Below are positions 32,561 to 44,365 of a stretch of DNA of 64,000 nt, one piece after another. The notes beneath the pieces are model-generated. The model saw only the letters and a list, made by a program, of their open reading frames with translations, was not told where the DNA came from and ran no database searches. This DNA comes from Fulvia fulva (lineage: Eukaryota > Ascomycota > Dothideomycetes > Mycosphaerellales > Mycosphaerellaceae), in contig NC_063020.1 in NCBI RefSeq assembly GCF_020509005.1, forward strand, positions 186,001 through 250,000. Reading direction: 5' to 3'. The stretch's first letter is position 1; every line of letters begins with the position of its first letter. The position numbers were made by a program, and so were the translations under genes.

Positions 32561-34709
32561 CCCTTCTTGGAGGAGCTGCAACAAGGTGAGTTGGATTGAC
32601 TCTCCCCCTATGCGTCGGAATTCCGAGACACTTCCAGAGTTGGTTCTCATTGGCGCTTTTGCACTTCAACTCGTCATCATGCACTGCTGCAGGTGATTGA
32701 TTGGACGTGGCTTTCATTCGGCTGTCTATGCTCTAGAGCTCTGAGAGGAGAGCGAGCATGGCAAGACCCGTGAGGCAGGGCATGATCAACATCAGCGACT
32801 TTCATCACCATACACGGGTCTGTAGACGAAGCCCCAATTGCGATCGCATTGGTGGCCAGAAAGGCCTAGGATATCGACGGTCTGACGCAGTGATGGTGTA
32901 GCTCTTGGTGAGTATTTTTGGAGTGTCGTTGACGAAAGTTTGCCATGGAAGTGGCGATGTCGCCTGGTATGTTAGCATGCGCAGGAGTAAGCAGGCCACG
33001 AGGCTACTCAATGACAGTGTCTCGAGTCCCAAGCTTTCTCGTAGGAGTGACCGGACTTGCTAGACCTTTCCTCTCTGAACCTGCCGGACCCGCCATGTTC
33101 GATGTGCAACTGGTGGGGAGGGTGTTTGCTGGTAGGAAATGGAAGAAGACGACGCAATTGCATGTGTTCTTGGGGGCCGCACACAGACGGGGCATCCACT
33201 AGGCCCGTGAATCGCCGGCGAAGCTCAATCGATCGCAAGGCAGACCTACGCCAAAGCAGTGAACTAAAGGCCGACCGCCAGTCTAGATCAGTTGCAGTCT
33301 TTCAAGGCCCGCACCACGTCTCATTCACTTACCTGCGTGAATCAGCTGAGCACGGTCTCCCAGCGGAGCTTCGCATCGCTAGCGGCCCGATTAGCGCATG
33401 ACGCAGAAATACAAGAACAGAACACTTCTCGTCATCTGCATTTCTCTTCTCATCAACCACGTCGGATTCGACAGACCAGCCGCTGTGTTGGCTCACACCC
33501 TTCGACTTAGCCAGCCCCCCCCCAGCACACCAACTGGATAGCAAGTCGAAGACGTCCCTGTACCAATCACATGCTGGCACCATCTTACCCAAGGCTTAGC
33601 GACTCGAGTGGCGGATGGAGATTAGACACGGACGACCCGTGGCGCAGCCCCTTCATTCAAAGCTCGAGAAGCTTTGCACGATTCGGCGGCGCAGATGGAC
33701 AAGATCCAGCAAGTGATTAGGCATTGCCCAGAAGATAACATTTGGCTGCCATTCTGTCCCCGGATGGCGGCACCTATCTTCGCTGATTTATGCGCAGGCC
33801 ATCAGATTTTGGCTTCTATGCCGGGCTCTGGAGGCCATGAATGTGCGGTAGTGGTCAATCGTGCCTCTAAGTCCCCTTGCGCTCCCTCTGCACATCTTTT
33901 CTCGACAACAGTGCGATTCAGTGCGACCATAGCGGGACCCATCACCACGGATTGTTCTTCCGAAGCATCAGAGGCCCTTCCTCGAGGAAGAGATGCCTCA
34001 TCCACGAAGTAGCTAAGGCCCGACGAGATGCTTCCACGCTGTTGCTGAGGTCGCCGCATGCCGAGACATGCATTCTGGTGCTCAAGCACCGTCGATGCCA
34101 TCGCAACAGCTTGAGCCTTTGCTTCCGATTCCAACGCCGAGCACTTTCCAGCCGCTATGGTTAGGGCGGAAAGAGGCCATAGCCGTTGGGGGAATGCCAC
34201 CGAATGCGCTATCAAAGCAGCTGGAAGCTGATGGCAAGGCGGGATATTATGGTACTGTACCTTGGTATGTTGTTGTGGGAAGGAAGACGTTCGGAGGCGC
34301 GTCGTGGCGTCATCCCTGTTGCCAAGCGTGTCATGGTCGCGTTTGTTTTATTCTTCCATCCATTCTTCCTTCTTCTTCTTTCACAACAACTGTCTCTTTG
34401 TCCTACGTCTCAAGTAGCTGAGAAGCATCAGAGTCATGAGAAGCTTATCATCACAGTCTATTACCACGAGAAACGTCGTCTCTGATTCGTCGCGGAAATG
34501 CCAAGATCTAGCTTGTTTCGACCTCACACGTGCAGCTTTGAGGACAAACGGGTGGCGGATGCAACACAGCCTACAGGTCAGCAGATGTCTGTCCTCAACT
34601 TTGATGGCTGACAAGCTACATTGATCGTGTCGTGAGTTCATATTCCTTCACCTTCATCTGTCGTTAATTTCTCTCCACGCAAGCCGCTTCTCACCACAGG
34701 ACCTTCATC
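32561..34709. other. 2.1-kb region without a supported gene
   Basis: Many short frames on both strands overlap, none with recognisable motifs. The last 100 bases before 34710 are the leader of the SurE-like gene. No tRNA, repeat or inverted-repeat structure was seen. Confidence 0.4.
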
Positions 34710-35639
34710 ATGCTGCTATCCTCGCTACTCTTGACAGCCCTGCCGCTGGCAGCGAATACCATCAACGTCGTACAGAGCAACGACGATGGATGGGCCATGA
34801 TCAATATCCGAGAACTCCACAGAAGCTTGACAGACGCTGGCTTCAGCTCCATCATCTCAGCACCGGCAGACAACAAGAGCGGCAAAGGCTCAAAAGATGC
34901 AGAGCCTGTTCAAGTAGGCCACAAGGGATGTCAGTTCGGATCTTGCCCATCCTTCTCACCACCCTACGGCAATAATGCTTCCGAGCCACAGTTCAACTAC
35001 GTCAACTCATATCCTGTCACAGCCATGCGACACGGAATCCAGAACCTCTCCCAGACTTTCTTCGCAGGTCCACCTGACATCGCACTATCTGGGCCAAATG
35101 CAGGCAACAATCTTCGCTGGGCTGCGCGGAGATCCGGGACTGTCGGGGCGGCTGTTGAGGCTGCTGAGCTTGGAGTCCCAGCGATAGCATTCAGTGGTCC
35201 AGGGCATTATCGTCCATGGACCGACCCTGTTCAGCCTTATATGGAAATCTACTCCGAGCTGTCGACGATTGTGGTGGAGGTCCTGACTAACGGTAGCAAG
35301 CCATACCTACCTGACGACACCATACTGAACGTCAATTATCCTCACCTCCAAGACGTATGTGAGTCGGTATCAGACGTCAATTTCGTGCTTACGAGGGTCT
35401 TTCCGAGATGGGTTTTTAGGTTCCTGGACCTTTCGCCCCGCCGAGATGATGTTGAAATGTGTGGGAGCAAGCTCCTGCCTGATGAGCAGAGTGTCGTGCG
35501 TGGGAAAGGTTGTCATGCGTCGATTAGTGTCATGAGTACTAAGAAGAAAGATGTCGATGCGGAGAAGCAGAGGTTCGTGGCGGATAGACTGGGGAGCATA
35601 TTGACTTGCTTGCCAGGTAAGCGTAGGAAAGGACTTTAG
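34710..35639 (+). CDS. SurE-like survival protein / acid phosphatase, secreted
   Basis: Intronless, 309 codons from ATG 34710 to TAG 35637-35639. The N-terminus is a hydrophobic signal-like segment (LLSSLLLTALPLAA). Directly after it, NVVQSNDDGWA carries the NDDG metal-binding motif of SurE nucleotidases. SAPADNKSG, YPVTAMRHGIQ and SGPNAGNN (the SGxNxGxN loop) follow, then GTVGAAVEAAELGVPAIAFSG. SurE-fold enzymes remove phosphate from nucleotides and other monoesters using a divalent metal. Fungal secreted forms are about 300 residues, in agreement. No damage is seen. Confidence 0.88.
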   Translation: MLLSSLLLTALPLAANTINVVQSNDDGWAMINIRELHRSLTDAGFSSIISAPADNKSGKGSKDAEPVQVGHKGCQFGSCPSFSPPYGNNASEPQFNYVNSYPVTAMRHGIQNLSQTFFAGPPDIALSGPNAGNNLRWAARRSGTVGAAVEAAELGVPAIAFSGPGHYRPWTDPVQPYMEIYSELSTIVVEVLTNGSKPYLPDDTILNVNYPHLQDVCESVSDVNFVLTRVFPRWVFRFLDLSPRRDDVEMCGSKLLPDEQSVVRGKGCHASISVMSTKKKDVDAEKQRFVADRLGSILTCLPGKRRKGL

Positions 35640-35787
35640 ACTCTTAGCATAGCATACACAATGATGAAGGGCTTTTGGTCCGCTTGCTTGTTCTCAGCCC
35701 CCGCATCCTTCGCGGTGAGAGGCCGAAGCCAACATCTGTCGGTTTCGATCGACGCACGAGACTACACCTGTCGTATAGCAGCTCGAC

Positions 35788-37126
35788 TCAGTCCTCTCTG
35801 TGCTCCTCTGCCCATGCCTCGGGGATCTTCTTGCCCTTATCTGGTCCACTCGTGTAGAACATAGCTTTCAATCTGCCTTCAGCGCTATCCGGATTGGAGA
35901 CTGCTGCGTTGACTTTGGTTGCTTCGTTGCTGGCCCGTAACAAAGCTCGAGCGGTGTCGAACAATTCCTCTTGACTTGGCCTTCGAAAGATTGTGGCAGG
36001 GCCGATAGGCTTCAAAGTAGGAAGCAAGATCTTATTCTGAACATGGAGGGTGCCGGGATTTGCAGCACCCACTGGAGAGGTCGAGGGCCAGCCACCCAAT
36101 GGAGATACGCAGAATGAGTAGCCACTGAAGTGCCGCAAATTGCTGCATATCTTGTTGACCACAGCATTCCACTCGAGCAACTGCCTCATGGTGATTCCGT
36201 TGTGAACTTCCTGGATGATGTCGACACACTCCTGATTCTCCTACGCCTTGTACACATCGCACGTCTCGGGAATGCACAATGACTTTCTGAAGTGCAGCAA
36301 GGTGCAAGTGTAGTCGAGATTGTTGGCATTGATGAGATTCACGGTCGAGACGTCGTGCGCGAACGCGATGGAATTGCAAGTGTCGCCTTCTTGGATAGTG
36401 TATAGTGCCGTGCACTGCTTCACTGGACTGGCAGTCGCCTTCATGTTGGTCTTGGCTGGAAGGTCGAGGGCATACTGGCGAGGAGGGTCGAAGGTGTAAT
36501 TGCTCACTCCACAGCGAGTAAGTAGTGTCTCGAAGGCCTCGGCACTGGCATTCGAGAAGCCGAAAGGCGAGCTGAGTTGCAAGCTCATCGAACCGAGCGC
36601 GCATGAGGAGCACTCGACTTCTTCCGGTGAGCCGGTTGGTGTGGTTGTAGCAGCGCTCTTCGAGTGACAGAACTGCCCGGAGCTATGGACCGACATCAGC
36701 TGGACTCGAATTCAGCAGAAGCAAAGCTAGAACTTACAAAGATTTGAGGCAGGCTGTTGAGAATATGTAGAGGTAGCGATCCACGACCCAGATGGCTGGG
36801 TACGTAGTGCCTTCGGACAAGATCACCTCCGTGTCGGCGGTACAGCTCTCCTCGATGTGCTTCTGTGCGGACTTGAGTGAGTCTAGGCACTCATTTGTGC
36901 AGAGGACATTGAGATGATCGAAAGAAGGGGTCGCTCCTGGGACAGACCAGTCAACAAGGAATTCTGGACATGCGACGGGGCTGTTCAAAGCGGCCACACA
37001 TTTCGGACCGAGACCAGGCATCTCTGGCCACATACTGCCACCTCTGAAACGTTGAGTGCAGACTTGAGCGATAGTCGAGCCCAGGACCACCAAGAGAGGC
37101 AGCAGGTGCGAGCCGGTGAGAGCCAT
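35788..37126 (-). pseudogene. Secreted LysM-domain protein with one in-frame TAG
   Basis: Minus strand, exons 37126..36738 and 36682..35788 around a 55-bp GT-AG intron. The total is 428 codons including stops, in phase throughout. Signal peptide at residues 1-20 (SHLLPLLVVLGSTIAQ). A LysM repeat lies at about residues 225-275 (YTIQEGDTCNSIAFAHDVS...NLINANNLDY...LCIPETC). After TAG 36243-36241 (codon 277) the same frame opens a second LysM (CVDIIQEVHNGITM...LLEWN...GYSFCVSPLGG) and a C-terminal tail ending EEHRED. LysM proteins bind chitin or related glycans, and secreted fungal ones can mask chitin. The TAG is most simply a CAG change; without read-through only the first LysM is made. Otherwise no lesion. 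Confidence 0.82.
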
Positions 37127-37436
37127 CTTCCTGTGTTATCGGCAGATTCTGGCGACGGGGCAGCATGGTGTATTGTACGTATGTCCGGTGGTACTGCTTG
37201 ACATGATCAGGAACATGTAATTCTGAGATTTTGGAAGGACCAGAAGCGGCGTGTCTCGAGGTGGTGCCCAGGAAGACGTTTCAGCATGCACGAAATGCAG
37301 TGAACAACTACATCTCGGCTTAGGGCCAAGCCGAGCGTGATCTTCTACCGATTTGCATGGTCCGCAAACCCAATTTGAAGGACATAGCATACCAGAGAGT
37401 CGTCATACTGAGACCCTTGCACACCATTGCTACCAG
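37127..37436. other. Spacer with the LysM gene promoter
   Basis: About 310 bases without a supported gene, upstream of the minus-strand LysM gene and downstream of family member C. Confidence 0.35.
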
Positions 37437-38168
37437 CTAGTCTGACTGGATACATGGTGGTCTTACGTAGGTGATCTGCCAGCCATCATCCATCAGCACT
37501 CTGTACACCCTGGGAACTAGATTGCGTGAAGCGACCTTCATCCAGCCCACGTTGCGAAGCTGGAAGCCCTGTGACCCGTCAGTATCACCCTGTGGCAGAG
37601 TAACATGACTTCCAAGGTCCAACCTCTACCCCTGGACAACCCTCATCTCTGCCAACCATACTCGGGTACTCGCTGAAACGATCGTCCAGCACTTTCACGT
37701 AGCTGGTGGGGGTTCAGAATGTCTTTGTAATTCGTTATGCCTGGATCGTCGCCATCAAGTACCGCCCTCACAACCTCCTCATCGGCCACGATAGAGTAGG
37801 TGTACCGAGTGATGGTGATGTAGTTGCTGAAATGAGCGTCGCGCGACTGCTTGAAGCGACTAAGACCACGTCAGTATCTTTCGAGAGACTCGTAAGGAAA
37901 GCTGTATGTATCGGCGCACATCAACCTTGGTCAGGTCTTTGAGCTTCTGTTCGTCTTCCTGGAAATCAAGCACGAGATATTCCTTGAGCTCGGTTGCACC
38001 TCACTCACAGTCCATGCTGAGGTGACAGTGTTGGGTGAGACGGTCTACGAAGAGATTCCAGTCTGCTTGCTCACCGTAGAACGTGCGGTACACTGTGAAC
38101 CCGAAATTGCCGTCATGGTGACGCTTCAGCATTCTGCTGAGCTCTTCGGCTTCGGTATCGAGGACCAT
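37437..38168 (-). pseudogene. Member C of the three-exon unknown family, broken
   Basis: Exon 1 from ATG 38168 carries RHHDGNFGFTVYRTF. A TGA follows MDCE, after which the frame continues with text similar to member D (LVLDFQEDEQKLKDLTK). Exon 2 reads RYTYSIVADEEVVRAVLDGDDP, then a one-base shift at a run of C (AACCCCCACC), after which SYVKVLDDRFSEYP follows in the next frame. Exon 3 (GFQLRNVGWMKV...VPRVYRVL...YVRPP) is intact to TAG 37437-37439. Introns have GT-AG ends. One nonsense and one frameshift make it a pseudogene. Confidence 0.75.
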
Positions 38169-39132
38169 TGTGTCTCGTGTCGTGGCGGTGAGCTGTTGCC
38201 GAGCGGCGAAGGCATACAGGTCTGAAGGGGAGAACCCGTGTTTTAGTCTCGGAGATTGCGAGAAGTGGGAAATGGGTGTGTTGAGGAAGTTCTCATCGGC
38301 TGCGGTCGCGAGACATGTAAATACGTATACACGCCGCTGAAGCCCCACCAACACGTGAGAAAAATAACAGTGAATAGGTCGGCTGCACGAGCTCGATTTG
38401 GCAGAACTTTCGAGTCTGCACGGAGGACGACGTGGGCCGGCCATTTTGGCAGCACGCCCTACAGTATATCTAGGCGGCCGCGGTCATACTCCCGCACATT
38501 ACACTGTAGACGACTGCAGACAGTATGGGTCAGTAACGGATACATCGCACGCATGCGAGCAGAAAATTGTCGACTCCGAGATCTCACATGCAGGGTGATC
38601 GCAGCCGAACAAGGACGATATCCGACGATTACGAAAGTTGATTAGGCTGGACTTTACTCAGAAGAGTCTTCCACTTCCGACAGACCAGCGCGAGCAGCAT
38701 GGTAAGCACTTGCGAGTCAAGTGGAGTAAGTAGCACAGTCCGAATTCGGAGAACCCATCGGTCCTCGGAACGATGGTAAGTAGGCTGTCTTCAGAAAAGG
38801 AGCCATTGGGGCACCGTTGGCGCTGTGCCATATAGAAGACTCATCACGTGAAAGAGATCTCCGTTTTGAGCTTCCTGGGACTTGATTGGCGCCGCGATCA
38901 GCAATCAGGAGCCCGAGCATTGCCGCCTGGTTGAAAAAGCTGAGACGGCTCATTGCAACTATTGGATCATGTCCCACAGGCGTGCTACGATTACAATCGT
39001 CGAGATGACCATTCAGGCAGAGCGACGGACGCTTGAAGGAACAAACCTGGGTACCGAAAACCGTCGTCCCAGCCTATGCTAGGTTCTACTCAGGCAGTAC
39101 AGCAAGAGAGCATGCATCATGCGGCCCCCAGC
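38169..39132. other. Intergenic, no supported gene
   Basis: About 960 bases between two family members. Short frames on both strands lack recognisable content. Confidence 0.4.
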
Positions 39133-39849
39133 TCATGCGAATGACATACCAGGTGGTCGTATGTACACCGACAGCCAGTTGTTGCGCAGCAAGTCGATGT
39201 AAATTCCCGGGATGAGGTCAGTTGCAGTGACCTTCATCCAGCTAACGTTCTCAACTTTGTATCCCTACAACGGTCGTTAGTTTCGACTTCAACAGTCCGT
39301 TGCAAGTTCTTACATCGACTGGCTCATAGCCACGATCCTCAAGATTGTCCTCCGCCTCAAATTGGTCATCGAGGACCTTGACGAAGGCTGTCGGAAGGAC
39401 GATCTCCTCAGGATCAGTGGTATCCGGGCGATCTCCGTTGAGTACCGCGTCAATGACTTCCTGGTCCGCGTAAATGCAGTTGGTGTACTTCGTCACGTAC
39501 TTATCACCCGCCACAGATTGAACCCAGTCCTCATGGTACCTATCACAATTAGCTTCATGCGGTCATAGTCTGCCTCTCGCAGAGCGCCTCACCTCCGGAT
39601 CTGATCCTTGCTGGCGTTGTCAAACTTGATCTCATCTTCTTGCACTGTCCAGGCGAATGTGTCCTTGATCTTGTGGTTCTCTTCCTCTTTGTTCAGCCCG
39701 GCCATAGCGAAAGCAGTCAAGCGAGCCATGAACGCCGTCCACTGTGTGTCGTCATCGTATGTGCACCGGTACACCACGAATCCCCACTTGCCATCGTGAT
39801 GCAGGTCAATGAGCTCCAAAATCTCACTTGCATGGCCGGAGGATTCCAT
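39133..39849 (-). CDS. Member D of the three-exon unknown family, intact
   Basis: Exons 39849..39593, 39539..39314 and 39264..39133 with introns of 53 and 49 bp, GT-AG, all phases consistent; 204 residues. Exon 1: MESSG start, then HHDGKWGFVVYRCTYDDDTQW and a helical stretch ending in KDQIRR. Exon 2: KYTNCIYADQEVIDAVL, an acidic loop, FVKVLDDQFE. Exon 3: GYKVENVSWMKVTATDLIPG then LLRNNWLSVYIRPP. No signal peptide or membrane helix, so probably cytosolic or nuclear. I cannot assign a function. It resembles a multi-copy fungal family I know only as uncharacterised proteins. It is the reference copy for the three damaged or uncertain ones nearby. Confidence 0.8.
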
Positions 39850-40097
39850 GTTGAGTCGTCGTGTTGATGAATGGGGATACCTCGATTCATGCAGTATGGC
39901 TGATATGCGTGGCGTGTCGACGATAAGAAAGGTGTCGACGCTCGAGGTGTTGCAATGCAAAGGTGAAGATTGAGTGTGGGCGAAAGAGCACTCTATGTCT
40001 GAAAATTTAGTGCGGGGTCTCACAGAATCCAGCTAGCTGTTGTGGGCACATGAAACACACAAGTGAATGCGGGCATGCAGCTTCAGACGCTCGGAAG

Positions 40098-41741
40098 TTA
40101 ACCGACGTCGACATGCTTCAACGCCGATCCACCGAAGAATCTTCTGCCACCGACGGCGTAGAACATGATTGCCATGAGCATCAGGCCACAAAGATGACCG
40201 ATGCCCAGTTGAAAGTCGCAAGATCGTACTGTGGGGCACTGGCAACGGCGATAAAAACCAACGTTGCCAGCAAAGCGCCTCCAGATCAGTACGCACATCG
40301 AGAGTTCGTAGGTGCCAATGAATGCCATCAAAGTCAAGCTGACGATGGCCTGGAAGGCGACGGCGCTACCGAGTGGGACAAGATTCAACAGCAGAGCAAA
40401 CAAAGCCACAACAATGACAGCTTTGGGCGGATAGTCCAGGTCTACCGGGATGTGCGCAATCCATCGACCGAACGGCACACCTCCATCTCGTGCAAACGCC
40501 ATGAGTTGACGACTCGAGGCTGTCATGAAGTTCTTCGTGCCGAGGAAGGTGAGGATGATGACAACACTCGTCAGGCCTCTCGCACCAGCAACACTTCCCG
40601 TGGCAATCAGATTGACTCCAATGTAGGCGTAGCCATAGCGTTCACTGGCGATCATGGCATCCTCGGTGTAGCAGAAGCAGAAGAGGATCAGCATGCCTAG
40701 GCCAGATACTGCGCCAAAAGCGTATGACCGGACCACGCCTCTCGGCATACCCAGGGATGCATCTCGAGTTTCCTGGTCATGTCGGCGGAGTCTTTCGAAA
40801 CTGGTGGCTCAACGTACCTCCGACACGTGCGCCTATGCACGAGTCGTATCAGCATCTGGCAATCTCGCAGTATAGGTCTGCCACTTACTGCACCATCGCT
40901 GCCGAACAAGCAGTACAACGCAAAAGCCTGTGCCATCAGTATCGCAGAGCGATCATTCGACCACCCTCCACCGTTCGTAAATGTCGTGAAGACTGCCGCA
41001 TAATCATTTTTGGGTGCCATCACAGCATACGCGATCATCCTGGCAACGAAGCCGATGCCGAACACGATTGCAGCCGAGATCTCGAAGACAGCAAGATAGC
41101 GCACCCCGATAGTGTTCAGCAAGGTACAAGCAGCGTAACCGCCACAGCGATCAAGTACACTTGCCATGGCCTGACAACGGCGGAGTCATCGCCAATCGAC
41201 GCCGTTATTGGGATCATGTACGCTAGAATGAACATGCCGACGGCCACACCACATGACTAGGACAAAGTCAGAAGCCAGCCGGAGATGTAGCTCCTAAGCC
41301 TACGCCAGCTGTTTGCGTCTTCGATCAGCATCTATCGGATCATGCAGGCGGCTGGCTTTCATACCTTGGACTAGCCAACATGTATACCCAATGGTACGGC
41401 CCTCCCGCCAACGGAACCATACTCGCAAGCTCAGCCATGGACACAACGATGGTGGAATAGAGCACAGCTGCAGACATGTAGACGGTGATTGTGTCTGCCG
41501 TTCCAGCCGATGACAAACCCAACGATGCCCCATTGAAGACATATGCCCACGAGCTTATGGTCATGATCATGAAGAAGGCCACGGTCCTGCTGTTGAGACT
41601 TCTCCGGAGCCGTTGTGGGTTGCCGAAGCGGCCCATATCCGCACGATCTGCTTCGGTCTCGTTGAATTCGCCGGAGGAATCTGTGTTGGGTACGCCTGCC
41701 TGAGTTGAGTGCGATAGCTTCTCATGGTCGAGGGCTGCCAT
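40098..41741 (-). pseudogene. Amino-acid/choline permease (APC superfamily), decayed
   Basis: ATG 41741 (MAALDHEKLSHS). After a soluble N-terminus come membrane helices: RTVAFFMIMTISSWAYVFNG, SAAVLYSTIVVSMAELASMVP, GGPYHWVYMLA. Further helices lie in other frames at 40697..41167 (FEISAAIVFGIGFVARM, PKNDYAAVFTTFTNGGGWS) and 40098..40748 (SSVVIILTF-like, ASSRQLMAFARDGGVPF, VFLG-like helices). The family takes up amino acids, GABA or choline at the plasma membrane. Some frame changes could be introns, but near 40,170-40,200 the text FNWASVIFV and LMLMAIMFYAVGGRR, normally contiguous, lie in different frames. So at least one frameshift is present and the gene is probably dead. Confidence 0.72.
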
Positions 41742-43029
41742 GGTGATGTTGGGCTAAAGTGGACTTCTCGCTTAGGTCAGTGCGTCAAACGCGGAGCATG
41801 TAGAAGAAAGACAGAAAGATTGTGGTCCCGAGACATCTTCGATAAGCAGTCAAAAGCGCTCTGAAACTCTTATTTACCTGACCTTCGCGCTTTTCGCGAG
41901 ATGTACACGCCATTAACGCGGGCAGCATGATGAAGTCCGCGGAATGTGTTGCTTGCGCCAGTGAGGTCTCGGCATCGCCATGATCGTAATAAAAAACATG
42001 AGGTGCCTGAACATGACCAAGGGAGCACTCTTTGAGGGGTTGGCGGTACACGAAGTGAAAGTAGTTGACGAGATGTGAAAGACGAAAAACGCAGAAGCAG
42101 AAGTGGTAGCAGTCGCGGCCCGAGAAGCACAGACTGCCAAGGGCGGTCAATGCACTGTCACGTGCAGGTTTGATCTTTCCGGGATCGTGTCGCGTACTTC
42201 GATACTCCCAACATCCTTCTTTCACTCCTTTTACTCGTTCACATCCAATGGGACGGGTTTCCTTCATTAAGCGAAGGGTAGCTTGGAAGGCACCGAGAGC
42301 CAGCGCTAGTCGTACCGTAGGGAGCTTGCGACCGTAGGTCAACGACGTTAGCGAGCGAAGGTGTCTAGAAAGCGCCCGTAGCGATGACTACAATCATAAC
42401 GAGATCAAAATGTGGCGGTGCTGTAGCTGCTCGCCTATATAGGGTCGAGAGATAATCTGGAGCGCACGCTCTTATTAGTTAAAAAGAATCCAGAAATTTA
42501 TGATTAGCTACGTATATACCCGCTAGCAGATTTAGACCCCTTCTCGGGGAAGAACTCCAAAATCTGTATACAGCTACCTTACACTTAATGCGAGGACACG
42601 GACAGCGATATTGTAGCTTCGAAACAGAGCTAGCTAGAAAGAGCGACGTCGAAAGGTTGCGCTACGAAGTGTCGGCGATGCGGCGCTATCGATGCGGGCG
42701 CATACCCTTCGCGCCTCCCCTTGAGATAGTCATCGGCTCTCCAGCACTACATTTTAATTGTTAGCAGACCTGTCCAACGCAGCGATGCAATGATTGACCT
42801 CGGCGCTAGTCACGTCGGCAAGTTAACGCAGGTGGGGCTTTGGTAAATCCGTCTCATGTCCAGGCCATATCTCCGGCATAACCCACGTTCGCGAGTGACG
42901 TTTCACATGCGACATCTAAAATAGCCTCACTTGATGCTCTACCATCAGAATCGGTATACTTGACCTCGCGACCTTCTCTTCGATGCTCCCAGGCCTGAGG
43001 CACTGACAACAGCCATTCAAGAACGAATC
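41742..43029. other. Spacer with a possible old repeat relic at about 42.3-42.8 kb
   Basis: No supported gene. From about 42,330 to 42,760 the texture changes to TpA-rich, CpG-rich sequence with few CpA, like the RIP-damaged elements elsewhere in the window. It may be an unrecognised repeat fragment. The remainder is promoter sequence for the permease relic and the monooxygenase. Confidence 0.35.
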
Positions 43030-44291
43030 ATGACCGATTACTTGAGCAATGTCGCCATCATCGGCGCAGGCCTTGGCGGATGTGCTCTGGCAGTAGCGCT
43101 TTCTGAAAGGAAGATACCAGTCACATTGTTCGAGGCACGCCCCGAGATCACAGAGGGCATACCTTCCGGAGTCATTCTCCCACCCAATGGCCTTCGCATA
43201 CTGGATCGACTGGGTATCTTCCAGCGGATCAGGGATCCATGCTACATTCCAACTGATCGTGTATTCAAGAACGACCAAGATGAGACAACAAAGAAACTAC
43301 CAGTCGGAGGCGTCGAGCGATGGGGTTACAGGAATCATCGAGTATGGAGAGGGATCTTGCTCGACGAGATGAAAGCCATCCTGAAGGAACGGAATGTGAC
43401 CATCCACTACGAGTCGAGGTTTCAGGGTATAGTGTCCGACACAGCCAAAGAAGTGACGTTCCGCGTCAACAACGAAACCATCCACGCATCCATGCTCTTC
43501 GGCTCAGACGGCATCAACAGCTCAATACGCCAATACATCGCCCCAGGCGTCGAGCCCGAATACACAGGCCTGACAGCAGTCCTAGGCCACATCAAATGGT
43601 CCAACGTGGACTGGCCATATCCCGACTACGAGCACAACGCCACAATCCAAAGCAAGCCTGGCGCCATTCTCTGGATTGCAGAAGATTCAGAAGCAGTGAG
43701 ATCATGATCGGGCTGCAGAAGCATACACCAAAGCATTCGAGAGAGGAGCTTGCAAAGTTACAAGCTGATCCGGATCAGCTCGCTGCGTTTTATACGGAGA
43801 ATTATGATGAGTACGGTCCTACTGCTAGGAAGATTATAGATGCGGTGTGCAAGAGGAAAGAGTCGTTGTTCATATGGCCGTTCATGAAGATGCCGAAGCT
43901 GGAGAGATGGTATAGTGAGACTGGACGAGTCGTTCTCGTTGGGAATGGCGCACATGCGTTGCCGCCGAGCTCAGGCCAGGGCGTCAATCAAGCGTTGGAG
44001 GATGTCTACTTCATTACACTACTTCTCAGTTCGCTTGATGGGGTAGGCGAGAGGCAGAGACAAGCTTGCTCGTCATCCGAGCACTAGAATTCTGGCAGCA
44101 AGAGCGGCAAAAGCGAATAGACGCCATCTTCGACTGGACAAACAACACGACCCACCCGCCTCCCAGAAGCAGAAAGACAGAAAGTGTTGGCGGAAGGTAA
44201 AGTGAAAACCGACCAGGAGGAGGACATGGACTGGCTGTATCAGCCCAACATCGACGAGAAAGTAGATGTCTGGCTTCAGAAACAAAGATGA
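43030..44291 (+). pseudogene. FAD-dependent monooxygenase, frameshifted
   Basis: ATG 43030. The Rossmann motif NVAIIGAGLGGCALAVAL is at residues 7-24, followed by EGIPSGVILPPNGLRIL and a substrate region of salicylate-hydroxylase type. After WIAEDSE the frame shifts near 43,690 and continues EIMIGLQKH...GRVVLVGNGAHALPPSSGQG. The usual GD of the second FAD motif is GN here. A second shift near 44,050 leads to ALEFWQQERQKRIDAIFDWT, a third near 44,150 to LPEAERQKVLAEGKVK and the end at TGA 44289-44291. Such enzymes hydroxylate aromatic or polyketide substrates. Three frameshifts make it non-functional; short introns do not explain them. Confidence 0.8.
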
Positions 44292-44365
44292 ATCGTAAAA
44301 AGTCGCATCTACAAGAAAAGAACTCGCGAGGAAAAACACATCTCGTCATGACCCCAAACCCAACA

